Shown here piece by piece: positions 25,147-33,676 of a DNA stretch of 64,000 nt (position 1 is its first letter; every line of letters begins with the position of its first letter). A model generated the notes under the pieces. It was not told where the DNA came from. It made no database searches and worked only from the letters and a program-made list of their open reading frames with translations. The position numbers and the translations under genes are program-made. Where the stretch lies: NCBI RefSeq assembly GCF_039543385.1, contig NZ_BAABJQ010000037.1:1-64000 (forward strand), read 5' to 3'. This DNA is from Rugosimonospora acidiphila (GTDB lineage Bacteria; Actinomycetota; Actinomycetes; Mycobacteriales; Micromonosporaceae).

Positions 25147-26958
25147 ATGACCGTGACGTCGCCAGCGGAACAGCAGCTTCCACCACGACCGATTGAGCCA
25201 CGACCGGTCGTTACTCGGCCGTGGCCGGTGCGTCAGGCGCCGAAGGGTTCCTGGTTCACGCGCACCATCCGGACCACCGACGCCAAGCAGATCGGGTTGA
25301 TGTATCTGGTCACGGCGTTCGGTTTCTTCCTGGTCGGTGGGGCCCTGGCGTTGATCATGCGGGCGGAGCTGGCGCGGCCGGGGATGCAGTTCTTGTCGTT
25401 GGAGCAGTACAACCAGTTGTTCACCGAGCATGGCACGATCATGTTGCTGCTGTTCGCGACGCCGGTATTGTTCGCGTTCGCGAATTACATAGTGCCGCTG
25501 CAGATCGGTGCGCCGGACGTGTCGTTCCCTCGGCTCAACGCGTTCGCTTACTGGTTGTACCTGTTCGGTGGGTTGTTGGTCGTGGGTGGGTTTCTGGCGC
25601 CGGGTGGGGCGGCGGATTTCGGGTGGACGGCGTATCAGCCGTTGGCGGGTGACAGTGGCAGTCCGGGGCCCGGGCCGAACATGTGGTTCGTGGGATTGGT
25701 GATTTCGGGGTTGGGCACGATCCTGGGTGCGGTCAACATGACGACCACGATTATCACGCTGCGGGCACCGGGGATGACGATGTTCCGGATGCCGGTCTTC
25801 ACGTGGAACATTCTGATTACCGCCGTGCTGATTCTGATGGTGTTCCCGATCCTGGCGGCGGCGCTGTTGGTCGCGATGGCGGATCGGGTGCTCGGCGCGC
25901 ATGTGTATGACTCGGCGACCGGTGGGCCGTTGTTGTGGCAGCATCTGTTCTGGTTCTTCGGGCATCCCGAGGTTTATATCGTGGCGTTGCCGTTCTTCGG
26001 CATCATCACCGAGGTGATTCCGGTGTTCTCCCGTCGCCCGTTGTTCGGATACAAGGGCATGGTGGGTGCGACCCTGGGCATCGCGGGGTTGTCGATGGCG
26101 GTGTGGGCGCACCACATGTTCGCCACCGGGCAGGTGCTGTTGCCGTTCTTCTCGTTCCTGTCGTATCTGATCGCGATCCCGACCGGGATCAAGTTCTTCA
26201 ACTGGATCGGGACGATGTGGAAGGGGCAGTTGACGTTCGAGTCGCCGATGCTGTTCGCGATCGGGTTCCTGCTGACGTTCCTGCTGGGTGGGCTGTCCGG
26301 GGTGTTGTTGGCCAGTCCGCCGATCGACTTCCATGTCACGGACACGTATTTCGTGGTGGCGCACTTCCATTACGTGCTGTTCGGGACGATCGTGTTCGCG
26401 GTGTTCGCGGGGGTGTACTTCTGGTTCCCGAAGATGACCGGGCGGATGTTGGATGAGCGGTTGGGTCAGGTGCACTTCTGGTTGACGTTCGTGGGGTTCC
26501 ACACGACGTTCCTGGTGCAGCACTGGTTGGGGTCGGAGGGCATGCCGCGCCGGTACGGCGACTATCTGCCCAGCGATGGGTTCACCACGTTGAACATGAT
26601 CTCCACGGTGGGGTCGTTCATCCTCGGCGCGTCGGTGCTGCCGTTCCTGTGGAACGTGTACAAGTCGTACAAGGCCGGCCGGATCGTGGAGGTGGACGAT
26701 CCTTGGGGGTACGGCAACGGGTTGGAGTGGGCCACGACGTGCCCGCCGCCGCTGCGCAACTTCGATCAGATGCCGCGGATCCGGTCCGAGCGCCCCGCCT
26801 TCGACCTGAAGTTCCCGCCGGCGACCCTGGCCGCCCGGGTCGGTCTCGAGGCCGCACAGGCGCCGGGCGCGACACCGGCCGCGTCGCCGACGGCACCGCC
26901 GGCGCCGAGAACGCCGGGGCAGGATGCGACGCCGGCCGTGACCATGGAGACCGACTGA
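25147..26958 (+). CDS. ctaD: Cytochrome c oxidase subunit I (aa3 type), orphan copy
   Basis: 603 residues, 12 membrane helices. All metal ligands of heme-copper oxidases are visible: the heme a His in 'TEHGTIMLLLF', the CuB His and cross-linked Tyr in WFFGHPEVYI, the CuB His pair in 'WAHHMFATG', and the heme a3/a His pair in 'VVAHFHYVLFG'. It should be the catalytic subunit that reduces oxygen to water and pumps protons. The extra C-terminal tail is Ala/Pro/Thr-rich. No subunit II or III genes (ctaC/ctaE) or bc1 genes are adjacent. Leu is often TTG and third positions are lower in C than in neighbours. Confidence 0.97.
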   Translation: MTVTSPAEQQLPPRPIEPRPVVTRPWPVRQAPKGSWFTRTIRTTDAKQIGLMYLVTAFGFFLVGGALALIMRAELARPGMQFLSLEQYNQLFTEHGTIMLLLFATPVLFAFANYIVPLQIGAPDVSFPRLNAFAYWLYLFGGLLVVGGFLAPGGAADFGWTAYQPLAGDSGSPGPGPNMWFVGLVISGLGTILGAVNMTTTIITLRAPGMTMFRMPVFTWNILITAVLILMVFPILAAALLVAMADRVLGAHVYDSATGGPLLWQHLFWFFGHPEVYIVALPFFGIITEVIPVFSRRPLFGYKGMVGATLGIAGLSMAVWAHHMFATGQVLLPFFSFLSYLIAIPTGIKFFNWIGTMWKGQLTFESPMLFAIGFLLTFLLGGLSGVLLASPPIDFHVTDTYFVVAHFHYVLFGTIVFAVFAGVYFWFPKMTGRMLDERLGQVHFWLTFVGFHTTFLVQHWLGSEGMPRRYGDYLPSDGFTTLNMISTVGSFILGASVLPFLWNVYKSYKAGRIVEVDDPWGYGNGLEWATTCPPPLRNFDQMPRIRSERPAFDLKFPPATLAARVGLEAAQAPGATPAASPTAPPAPRTPGQDATPAVTMETD

Positions 26959-26997
26959 GCCCGAACCGACTGAGCCCGAACCGACCGAGCCCGAACC
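26953..26997. repeat. 15 bp tandem repeat, 3 copies
   Basis: GACTGAGCCCGAACC repeats three times, starting within the last codons of the oxidase gene and containing its stop codon (TGA 26956-26958). Confidence 0.85.
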
Positions 26998-27007
26998 GCC
27001 GCGATCC

Positions 27008-27478
27008 TCAGGCGGGGAGGGCCATGGCGAGGCGGACCCGGGTGCCGCCCGCGTCGCTTTCGACGTCCACCTCGTCGCACAGCTGGCCGACCAGCCACAG
27101 CCCCCGACCGCGCTCCGCGTCCGGCTCCGGCCGGTCGGCGGTGGTGCCCGCCGGGATGCCGGGGCCGCCGTCCCGTACCTCGACCACCACGCGCGTGCCG
27201 GCGAGGCGGACGGTCACGCTGACCATGCCGTCGCCGTGCTCGATCGCGTTGCTGGCGACCTCGTTCACCGCCAGGGCCAACTCCGCCGCGCGACCGGGAT
27301 CGAGCCCGGCCCGCGTCGTGACGTCGGCGATGTGTTGACGCAACCGCACAAGGTCGGTCGCGTTCAGCCTTCGCGGCTCCGCCGGAGCCGAGGCGTATTC
27401 GTTCACGCCCGCCGTCCCCACGCTGACCAGCCTCCTCGCCGTCCCGCCATGACCGCCCGTAGGCGTGACCGTACGCAT
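27008..27478 (-). CDS. Anti-sigma factor-type serine-kinase-like ATPase (HATPase_c_2)
   Basis: 156 residues. A GHKL ATP-binding domain with the N box (AVNEVASNAIEHG), G1 box (VRDGGPGIP) and G2 box (ERGRGLWLV) in the compact arrangement of RsbW/SpoIIAB-type anti-sigma factors and their many stand-alone actinobacterial relatives. These bind ATP and either phosphorylate an antagonist protein or sequester a sigma factor. No partner sigma or antagonist gene is visible nearby. Start ATG 27478 has only a weak ribosome site. The first ~40 residues are probably disordered. It faces the oxidase gene tail to tail. Confidence 0.9.
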   Translation of the reverse strand: MRTVTPTGGHGGTARRLVSVGTAGVNEYASAPAEPRRLNATDLVRLRQHIADVTTRAGLDPGRAAELALAVNEVASNAIEHGDGMVSVTVRLAGTRVVVEVRDGGPGIPAGTTADRPEPDAERGRGLWLVGQLCDEVDVESDAGGTRVRLAMALPA

Positions 27479-27758
27479 CGCTATCCGGGGCGGCTCGGCC
27501 GGCCGGGGGCGCCTGTGGCCACGGATGAAAGAACAACCATGGCGATTCAATACCCGATGCCTCGGCCCGGTAATCCGCCCCGCCCGCGCGGCCCGTCCGG
27601 CCGGGCCGGATTGGTCGGGTGGATCAGGCCGAGCCGTCTCGGTCGGCGTGCGACATGCGCCGGGCCGGGAGCCCGGCCGCCCGTACCGGTGCGATCACCG
27701 TGATCATCTCGCACCGGTTCCCACCGTCGCCGGTGCCGCCTGAGCGGGCGGTCGTGGC
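27479..27758. other. Intergenic region, no gene seen
   Basis: Between two minus-strand genes. Short frames on either strand do not resemble proteins. Confidence 0.5.
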
Positions 27759-28403
27759 TCAGGGCTCGCGGCGGGCGAACAGGATCGCCCCGAGCGCGCT
27801 CTCCGGCGAGGTGAGCGACAGCTGCGCCTCGACCGTGAACCCGGCCTCGTTCAGCCACTGCGCCATTCGGGCGGGCTGGCGGCGGTGCACGTAGACGTTC
27901 ATCGGGTGGCCTCCGTAGCCCTGCGTCTTGAGCCGCGACTCGTCGCCCACGTGGAAGCTGACCAGCAGCGGGCCGGCGGGGCGCAGCACCCGCCGGAAGT
28001 GCGCGAGGACCGTGCCGAGCCCGTCGTCCGGAACGTGGATCAGCGAGTACCAGGCGACCAGGCCGGCGACGTGGCCGTCGGGCAGGTCGAGGTCCGTCAT
28101 GGAGCCGACCTCGAACCGCAGGCCGGGGTGGTCGCGCCGGGCCACCTCGATCATCCCCGGCGAGAGGTCGATCCCGAACGCGTCGACACCGAGCCCGCTC
28201 AGGTGGGCGGTGATCCGGCCCGTCCCGCAGCCCACGTCCGCCACCGGCCCCCCGCCCGCGGTGTCGACCAGCTCGGCGAACAGCGCCAGCGCCGCCCTTT
28301 CGTAGGGTGCCCCGGCCAGCAGGTCGCGCAGCTGGTCGGCGTAGCTTTCCGCGACCGTGTCGTAGGAGGAACGCGTGTCACGCAACCAGCCCTCGGCGTC
28401 CAT
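27759..28403 (-). CDS. Class I SAM-dependent methyltransferase
   Basis: 214 residues. Motif I 'PVADVGCGTGRITAHL', motif II 'VDAFGIDLSPGMIEVARR', then 'DLPDGHVAGLVAWYSLIHVP' and 'FRRVLRPAGPLLVSFHVG' give the usual UbiE-like methyltransferase fold. The head 'TRSSYDTVAESYADQLRDLL' is typical of small-molecule methyltransferases in actinomycetes. The acceptor is unknown. The start ATG 28403 lacks a ribosome site but has TAGGGT (28417-28412 on this strand) 8 bases ahead, suggesting a leaderless message. It is divergent from the ArsR-like regulator gene. Confidence 0.9.
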   Translation of the reverse strand: MDAEGWLRDTRSSYDTVAESYADQLRDLLAGAPYERAALALFAELVDTAGGGPVADVGCGTGRITAHLSGLGVDAFGIDLSPGMIEVARRDHPGLRFEVGSMTDLDLPDGHVAGLVAWYSLIHVPDDGLGTVLAHFRRVLRPAGPLLVSFHVGDESRLKTQGYGGHPMNVYVHRRQPARMAQWLNEAGFTVEAQLSLTSPESALGAILFARREP

Positions 28404-28411
28404 GTGGGGAG

Positions 28412-28417
28412 ACCCTA
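28412..28417 (-). promoter_or_regulatory. Probable -10 element (TAGGGT), leaderless start
   Basis: TAGGGT fits the TANNNT -10 consensus and lies 8 bases before the ATG of the methyltransferase gene, which has no ribosome-binding site. Confidence 0.4.
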
Positions 28418-28467
28418 CGTCACCGGGTCGGCCATGGGTCGGATCACTAACCTCATAGTTGCGAACG

Positions 28468-28483
28468 TTATCACTTTCGATAA
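28468..28483. promoter_or_regulatory. Inverted repeat, candidate operator
   Basis: TTATC-(6)-GATAA forms a short palindrome within the only AT-rich stretch between the divergent methyltransferase and ArsR-like genes, 20 bases before ATG 28504. It is a plausible site for that regulator. Confidence 0.4.
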
Positions 28484-28503
28484 TGCAGTGCTACGGTTGC
28501 CCC

Positions 28504-29073
28504 ATGACCTCGGCCGACCTGCTCCTGCACCCGGTCCGGCTGCGCATCGTGCGGGCGTTCCTCGGCGACCGGGCGCTGACCACCAGCGCGCTGGCCGCCG
28601 AACTCGCCGACGTCCCCGCCGCCAGCCTGTACCGGCACGTCGCCCGGCTGGTCGACGCCGGGGTGCTGCACGTCGTCGCCGAGCGGCGGGTACGCGGCGC
28701 CCTGGAGCGCACGTACGTCCTGCGGCAGGCCGCCGCCGCGATCGCCCCGGACGAGCTGACCACCATGAGCCCGGACGAGCACCGCCGCGCCTTCATGGTG
28801 TTCGTGGCCGGGCTGCTCGGCGACCTCGACCGGTACCTCGCCCGGGGAGCGGTCGACCCGATCCGGGACGGGGCCAGTTATCGCATGGCCGGGCTGTGGC
28901 TCGACGACGCCGAGTTCGCCGAGCTGCTGCGCGAGCTCACCCGGGTGCTGCAGCCGGCGCTGGCCAAGCCGCCGGCGCCGGGCCGCAAGCGACGCCTCCT
29001 CGCCACGGTGCTGCTGCCGAGCGACGAGGCGCCCACCACCGGCGTCCGGAAGTCGAAGCGAAGGAGTTCATGA
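28504..29073 (+). CDS. ArsR-type helix-turn-helix regulator
   Basis: 189 residues. The N-terminus is a winged helix of the ArsR/HTH_20 type: 'LLLHPVRLRIVRAFLGDRAL', 'TTSALAAELADVPAASLYRH' and 'VARLVDAGVLHVVAERR'. The C-terminal half, with 'AFMVFVAGLLGDLDRYLARG' and 'DDAEFAELLRELTRVLQPAL', is the effector/dimer domain seen in this subgroup. No metal-binding Cys motif is present, so it is not a classical arsenic sensor. It ends with TGATG overlapping the following hydrolase gene, its probable target. Confidence 0.88.
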   Translation: MTSADLLLHPVRLRIVRAFLGDRALTTSALAAELADVPAASLYRHVARLVDAGVLHVVAERRVRGALERTYVLRQAAAAIAPDELTTMSPDEHRRAFMVFVAGLLGDLDRYLARGAVDPIRDGASYRMAGLWLDDAEFAELLRELTRVLQPALAKPPAPGRKRRLLATVLLPSDEAPTTGVRKSKRRSS

Positions 29074-30383
29074 TGCCCACCGATCCCGTACTCGCCGCGC
29101 TCACCGCCCTCGACCTGGCGCGGGCCGGGCGCTTCGAGCAGATCCGCGACCTGTTCGCGCCGTCGCTGCGCGCGATGGTGACCGCCGAATCGATCCAGGC
29201 CGCCTGGGCGGCGCAGCTCGACCGGCACGGCCCGGTCTCCTCGGTCGGCACGCCGGTCAGCGATCCGGCCGGACCGCAGGGCGTCCTGGTGAAGGTCCCG
29301 CTCGCGTTCGCCCGCGAGCGGTTGACCCTCCTCGTGTCCGTCGTCGAGGGCGGCTGGCTGACCGGCATCCAGTTCGCGCCGGCTGGTGCGGCCAGCCCGG
29401 TCGAGCCGTGGCAGCCGCCGGAGTACGCCGATCCGGAGGCGTTCGAGGAGCAGGAGGTGACGATCGGCACCGGCCCGCTCGCCGTACCGGGCACGCTGAG
29501 CCTGCCCCGCCGACCCGGACCGCGACCCGCCATCGTGCTGCTGCCCGGGTCGGGACCGCTCGACCGGGACGAGACGATCGGGCGCAACAAGCCGCTCAAG
29601 GACCTCGCGTGGGGCCTGGCCAGCCGGGGGATCGCGGTGCTGCGCTTCGACAAGGTCACTCACGTGCACGGCGCGCGGCTGGCGGGTGTCGCCGACTTCA
29701 CCATGGTCGACGAGTACGTGCCGCACGCCGTGGCGGCCGTCACGCTGCTGCGCGGGCACCCCGCGGTCGGCGAGGCGCCGGTCTTCGTGCTCGGCCACAG
29801 CCTGGGCGGCACGGTCGCGCCGCGGGTGGCGGCGGCCGAGCCGTCGGTGGCCGGGCTGGTGCTGCTGGCCGGGGGAGCGCAGCCGATGCACTGGGCCGCC
29901 GTGCGGCAACTGCGCTACCTCGCCACCCTCGAACCGGGTGCCTCCGCCGCGTCGCAGCCCGCGATCGACGCGATGACCCGGCAGGCGACGACGGTCGAAC
30001 GCCCCGACCTCGACCCGGCCACGCCGGCCAGCGAACTGCCGTTCGGCGTGCCCGCGCCGTACTGGCTGGACGTGCGCGGGTACGACCCGGTCGCGGCGGC
30101 CGCGGCACTCGACAAGCCGATCCTCATCCTTCAGGGCGGCCGCGATTACCAGACGACGGTCGCCGACGACCTCGCCCGCTGGCGCGCCGGCCTGATGGGC
30201 CACGAGAACGTGACGATCCGCGTCTACGACGCCGACAACCACCTGTTCTTTCCGGGCGAGGGCCCGTCCTCCCCGACCGAGTACGAGCCGGCGCAGCATC
30301 TGGACCCGGCCGTCGTGGCCGACCTCGCGACCTGGTTGACGCGTCCGGTCGAGGCGGGCCGGGTGGCCGACCGGAAGGGCTAA
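29073..30383 (+). CDS. Alpha/beta hydrolase with N-terminal DUF3887-like domain
   Basis: 436 residues. The first ~105 residues are an NTF2-like DUF3887 domain (LTALDLARAGRFEQIRDLFA; GGWLTGIQFAP). The rest is an alpha/beta hydrolase with nucleophile Ser in VLGHSLGGTVAP, Asp in LQGGRDYQTTV and His in DADNHLFFPGEG, a full triad, plus an oxyanion-loop LLPGSGPLDRDETIG. It probably cleaves an ester or peptide-like bond; no substrate is suggested. AAGGAG precedes the two ATG codons (29070, 29073); the second has the better spacing. It is coupled to the ArsR-like regulator. Confidence 0.9.
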   Translation: MPTDPVLAALTALDLARAGRFEQIRDLFAPSLRAMVTAESIQAAWAAQLDRHGPVSSVGTPVSDPAGPQGVLVKVPLAFARERLTLLVSVVEGGWLTGIQFAPAGAASPVEPWQPPEYADPEAFEEQEVTIGTGPLAVPGTLSLPRRPGPRPAIVLLPGSGPLDRDETIGRNKPLKDLAWGLASRGIAVLRFDKVTHVHGARLAGVADFTMVDEYVPHAVAAVTLLRGHPAVGEAPVFVLGHSLGGTVAPRVAAAEPSVAGLVLLAGGAQPMHWAAVRQLRYLATLEPGASAASQPAIDAMTRQATTVERPDLDPATPASELPFGVPAPYWLDVRGYDPVAAAAALDKPILILQGGRDYQTTVADDLARWRAGLMGHENVTIRVYDADNHLFFPGEGPSSPTEYEPAQHLDPAVVADLATWLTRPVEAGRVADRKG

Positions 30384-30457
30384 ATGGTCCTACGGTATGC
30401 TCGATCCGTTATGGGATGCGGGCACGGTGAATCGGACGACTCGCCGGCAACGCGCCG

Positions 30458-31936
30458 GTGACCGTCAGCCAGGTCCGCCCGGACCTCGAAGACCGGGTGA
30501 CGGAGACCACTTATCCGCACCGTTGGCTGGTCCTCATCTTCTGCCTGTTCGCGTCGTTCATGACGACGCTGGACAGCACCATCGTCGTCGTCGCGCTGCC
30601 GTCCATCGGCCGGGGAATCGGCGCCAGCACCTCATCGCTGCAGTGGGTGGTCTCCGGGTACGCGCTGGCGTTCGGCGTCATACCCATCCTCGGCGGCCGG
30701 CTGGGTGACGACCTCGGCCGGCGGCGGATGCTGCTCATCGGCATCGCGTCGTTCGTGGCGACCAGCGCCATGGTGGGGTTGTCGCCGAGTCCGGGCTGGC
30801 TGGACCTCGCCCGGGTGGTGCAGGGTCTGGCCGCCGGCATCATCAACCCACAGATCTCCGGGCTCGTGCAGCGGCTGTTCGCACCGGCGGAGCGCGGCGC
30901 CGCGTTCAGCGCGGCTGGCGTGTCCAACTCCATCGCGACGGCCTGCGGCCCCGCGCTTGCCGGTGTGGTCATCCTGCTCGCGGGGCCCGGCGTGGGCTGG
31001 CGCCTGCTGTTCTACATCAACGTGCCGATCGGGGTGCTGGCGTTCACGGTGTGCCGCCGGCTCCTGCCGCCCGACGGGCCGCCGGCACGGCGACCGCTGG
31101 ACATCGTCGGGGTCCTCCTGCTTGCCGGAGCCCTGTTCTGCACCCTGTTCCCGGCGGTGCAGTACGACAACGACCACGACCCGCTGCTGCTGGCCCTGCT
31201 GATTCCGGCGGCGGTGCTGGGCGTGTCGTTCGCGCGGTGGGAACGGCGCATGGCCAACTCCGCCCGTCGCCCACTGATCGACCTGCAACTGTTCCGGGTG
31301 CGCTCATTCGTCTCCGGGCTGGGCGTGGCGCTGTTCTTCTTCGGCGCCTTCGGCGCGGCGCCCTTGGTCCTCGCGCTGTACCTGCAGGACGGACTGGGGT
31401 TCACCGCAGGCCGCTCCGGTCTGGTCGCGGCCGGGTACGCCGCCGGCTCCGTGCTGTCCGCGCCGCTGGCCGGGCGGCTGGTCCAGCGTCACGGCCGCCG
31501 GCTGAGCGTGTTCGGCCTGTGCCTGTTCGGGCTGGGCATGCTGCTGTTGGCCACCACGGTCGCGGTGGCCACGCGCGCCACCGCCCCACACACCATCGGG
31601 CTGCTGCTGATCGGTCCGCTGGTGCTCGCCGGCCTCGGCGGCGGCTGCGTGTCCAACCCCAACCAGGCCATGACGCTGGCCGAGGTCAACGTCGGCCGCG
31701 GCTCGACCGCCGGCGGCATGTTGCAGACCTCGCAGCGGCTGGGCTCCGCGCTGGGAGTGGCCGGGGTCAGCACGGTGTTCTACGCGCTCACCTCGCACGC
31801 GCCGGCCGCCGGGGCGGCGCACCGGGTGGTGTTCGGCCACGCGTACGCGAGCAGCATCGGCATCGCCGTGGTGTTCGCGCTCGGCGCGATGGTGTTCGCC
31901 CTGTCCGACCAGAGCCGTCGCGCGGGCGTGAGCTGA
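30458..31936 (+). CDS. MFS transporter, DHA2 (EmrB/QacA-like) family
   Basis: 492 residues, about 14 membrane helices as usual for the DHA2 drug:proton antiporter group. Motif A appears as GGRLGDDLGRRRM, the N-terminal helix contains the acidic 'TLDSTIVVVALPSIGR' , and motif C-like 'AACGPALAGVV'-type sequence is in helix 5. It is expected to export drugs or secondary metabolites with proton influx. The start is GTG 30458. It is convergent with an FAD monooxygenase gene, their stops being only 4 bases apart, so the two may overlap in transcription. Confidence 0.92.
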   Translation: MTVSQVRPDLEDRVTETTYPHRWLVLIFCLFASFMTTLDSTIVVVALPSIGRGIGASTSSLQWVVSGYALAFGVIPILGGRLGDDLGRRRMLLIGIASFVATSAMVGLSPSPGWLDLARVVQGLAAGIINPQISGLVQRLFAPAERGAAFSAAGVSNSIATACGPALAGVVILLAGPGVGWRLLFYINVPIGVLAFTVCRRLLPPDGPPARRPLDIVGVLLLAGALFCTLFPAVQYDNDHDPLLLALLIPAAVLGVSFARWERRMANSARRPLIDLQLFRVRSFVSGLGVALFFFGAFGAAPLVLALYLQDGLGFTAGRSGLVAAGYAAGSVLSAPLAGRLVQRHGRRLSVFGLCLFGLGMLLLATTVAVATRATAPHTIGLLLIGPLVLAGLGGGCVSNPNQAMTLAEVNVGRGSTAGGMLQTSQRLGSALGVAGVSTVFYALTSHAPAAGAAHRVVFGHAYASSIGIAVVFALGAMVFALSDQSRRAGVS

Positions 31937-31940
31937 TCGA

Positions 31941-33419
31941 TCAGGCGGGCCGCTCCGGAGGCGTCCACAGCCGCGGCCCGGGCCGCCCGCGCAGCACGCG
32001 TGCCATCACCTTCGGCCGCGTCAGCACGGTCGGCGGCGCGACCAGATGCATCACGTCGGTGAGCACCTCGCAGACGTACGGGTCACGGTTCGCGACGTCG
32101 GAGGCCCGGCTCAGATACTGGTGCGACAACCGGTCGCGCAGTCCGGGCCGGGTACTGGTAGTGGCGGTCGGCAGCCGCGAGTCGGCACCGGTCGCGATCA
32201 GCCAGGCGACCGAGGCGCACCGGGCCGCCACCACCTGTGCGGTGTGGTCCAGCGGCGGCGCGCCGGCCGGGCGGGCGCGCAGGTGCTCGTCCAGTGCCAC
32301 CGCGGTCTGCGCGGCCACACTCATGCCCTGCCCGTACACGGGATTGAAGCAGCACGCGGCGTCCCCGACGACGAGGAACCCGAGCGGCCACGACCGCATC
32401 GTCTCGAAGTGCCGCCGGTGATTGCTGGTGCGCAGGTACCCGTGGATCGCCGAATCCGGCCGGCCCTGACTGATCACGTCGTAGATGATCGTGCTGCGCA
32501 GTCCCCGGGTGTAGTCGAGGAACTCCTCCGCGTCGGTCGGCGGCCGGTCCTCGCCCAACCCGCCCAGGGTGAGCATCCACCGGTCGTTCTCGATCGGGTA
32601 CAGCACCGCGCCCCGGCCCGAGCGCGGCGGGTCCGGCATGATCAGAATGTTCTTCCAGTCCCCGACGGCGGAGTCGGGCAGCACGTAGCGGCGGCTGGCG
32701 TACCCCAACCGGGAGTCGATGCGCGTCTCCTCCGGTGCCGGGTACCCGAGAGTCGTCAGCCACTCCCCGGCGCGGGAGCCGCGTCCACTCGCGTCCACCA
32801 CGAGGTCCGCGACCAGTTCGGTCTCGGCGCCGGCGGCGTCGCCGCGCGGCCGGAGCCGGACCCCGCCGACCGCCGGCCCACCGCCTCCTGAGCCACTGCC
32901 TCCTGAGCCACTGCCTCCTGAGTCGTCGTTCGGGGTGGAGTCGTCGATCCGGGCGGCATCGGCGGCGCGGGGCGCGGCCGGGAGTAGCCCGACGACCTCG
33001 TGTGCCGGCAGGAACCGGATCCGCTCGTCCGTGCTCAGGCGCTGGTACACCGTCCAGTCGATCAGCTCGCGGCTGGCGCCGATCAGCCGGTGCGTGGCCG
33101 GGAACCGTTGCCGCCACCCGGTAGCGGTCAGGTACAGCACGTCGGTCGGCACCTCGACCGGGACCGCGCCGGCCTTGTGCAACTCATCGAGGATGCCGGG
33201 GAACAGCCGATCGAGCGCGCGCTGCCCGGCGGTGACGAGCACATGCAGATGATGGGCCTGCGGCACCCCGCCGCGCACCTCGGGACCGTCCGGGAACCGG
33301 TCGCGGTCGACCACGGTGACCCGCTCGACATGGTCGGCCAGGGCGCGCGCGACGCACATCCCGGCGAGGCTCCCACCGACCACGACGGCGTGACGAGGCT
33401 GGACAGCGGGCATCGGCAT
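31941..33419 (-). CDS. FAD-dependent oxidoreductase / aromatic-type monooxygenase
   Basis: 492 residues. The FAD-binding dinucleotide fold starts at residue ~10 (HAVVVGGSLAGMCVARAL), the second FAD motif is VVDRDRFPDG..., and the third is VVGDAACCFNPVYGQGMSVA, near the ribityl-binding region. 'LVADLVVDASGRGSR' also fits this family. Related enzymes epoxidise or hydroxylate aromatic or polyketide substrates, or are tetracycline-like hydroxylases. An unusual Gly/Ser/Asp insert DDSGGSGSGGSGSGGGG (residues ~170) sits in the substrate domain. ATG 33419 or 33413 can be the start; the latter has better ribosome-site spacing. Confidence 0.85.
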   Translation of the reverse strand: MPMPAVQPRHAVVVGGSLAGMCVARALADHVERVTVVDRDRFPDGPEVRGGVPQAHHLHVLVTAGQRALDRLFPGILDELHKAGAVPVEVPTDVLYLTATGWRQRFPATHRLIGASRELIDWTVYQRLSTDERIRFLPAHEVVGLLPAAPRAADAARIDDSTPNDDSGGSGSGGSGSGGGGPAVGGVRLRPRGDAAGAETELVADLVVDASGRGSRAGEWLTTLGYPAPEETRIDSRLGYASRRYVLPDSAVGDWKNILIMPDPPRSGRGAVLYPIENDRWMLTLGGLGEDRPPTDAEEFLDYTRGLRSTIIYDVISQGRPDSAIHGYLRTSNHRRHFETMRSWPLGFLVVGDAACCFNPVYGQGMSVAAQTAVALDEHLRARPAGAPPLDHTAQVVAARCASVAWLIATGADSRLPTATTSTRPGLRDRLSHQYLSRASDVANRDPYVCEVLTDVMHLVAPPTVLTRPKVMARVLRGRPGPRLWTPPERPA

Positions 33420-33676
33420 CTGCTCCCGTCGAATCGACCCCGGTGCCCACCTTACCGGGCCGGGCCGCTACCCGGCGGGACCGGCCGGGCGCGTTTGCGA
33501 CAGCTCTCGTGTCCGGCGGCGGCCGGCCGAAACAGCCGGCCGGCCGGCCGTGGCAGTTCCCGATCCGTGGCAGTTCCCGATCCGTGGCAGTTCCCGATCC
33601 GCCGCCGTTTCCGGCGGCGGCCGACCAAAGGGCCGGCCGGCCGCCGACCGAAGGGCCGGCCGGCCGCCGCCGGAGG
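33420..33676. repeat. Intergenic repeats and hairpin (17 bp x 3, GGCCGGCC-rich)
   Basis: TGGCAGTTCCCGATCCG occurs three times in tandem at 33551-33601. A perfect hairpin CGGCCGGC/GCCGGCCG (33520-33527 with 33535-33542, 7-base loop) and two copies of GGGCCGGCCGGCCGCC follow. The hairpin could end transcription of the EF-G paralogue on the minus strand. Confidence 0.8.
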
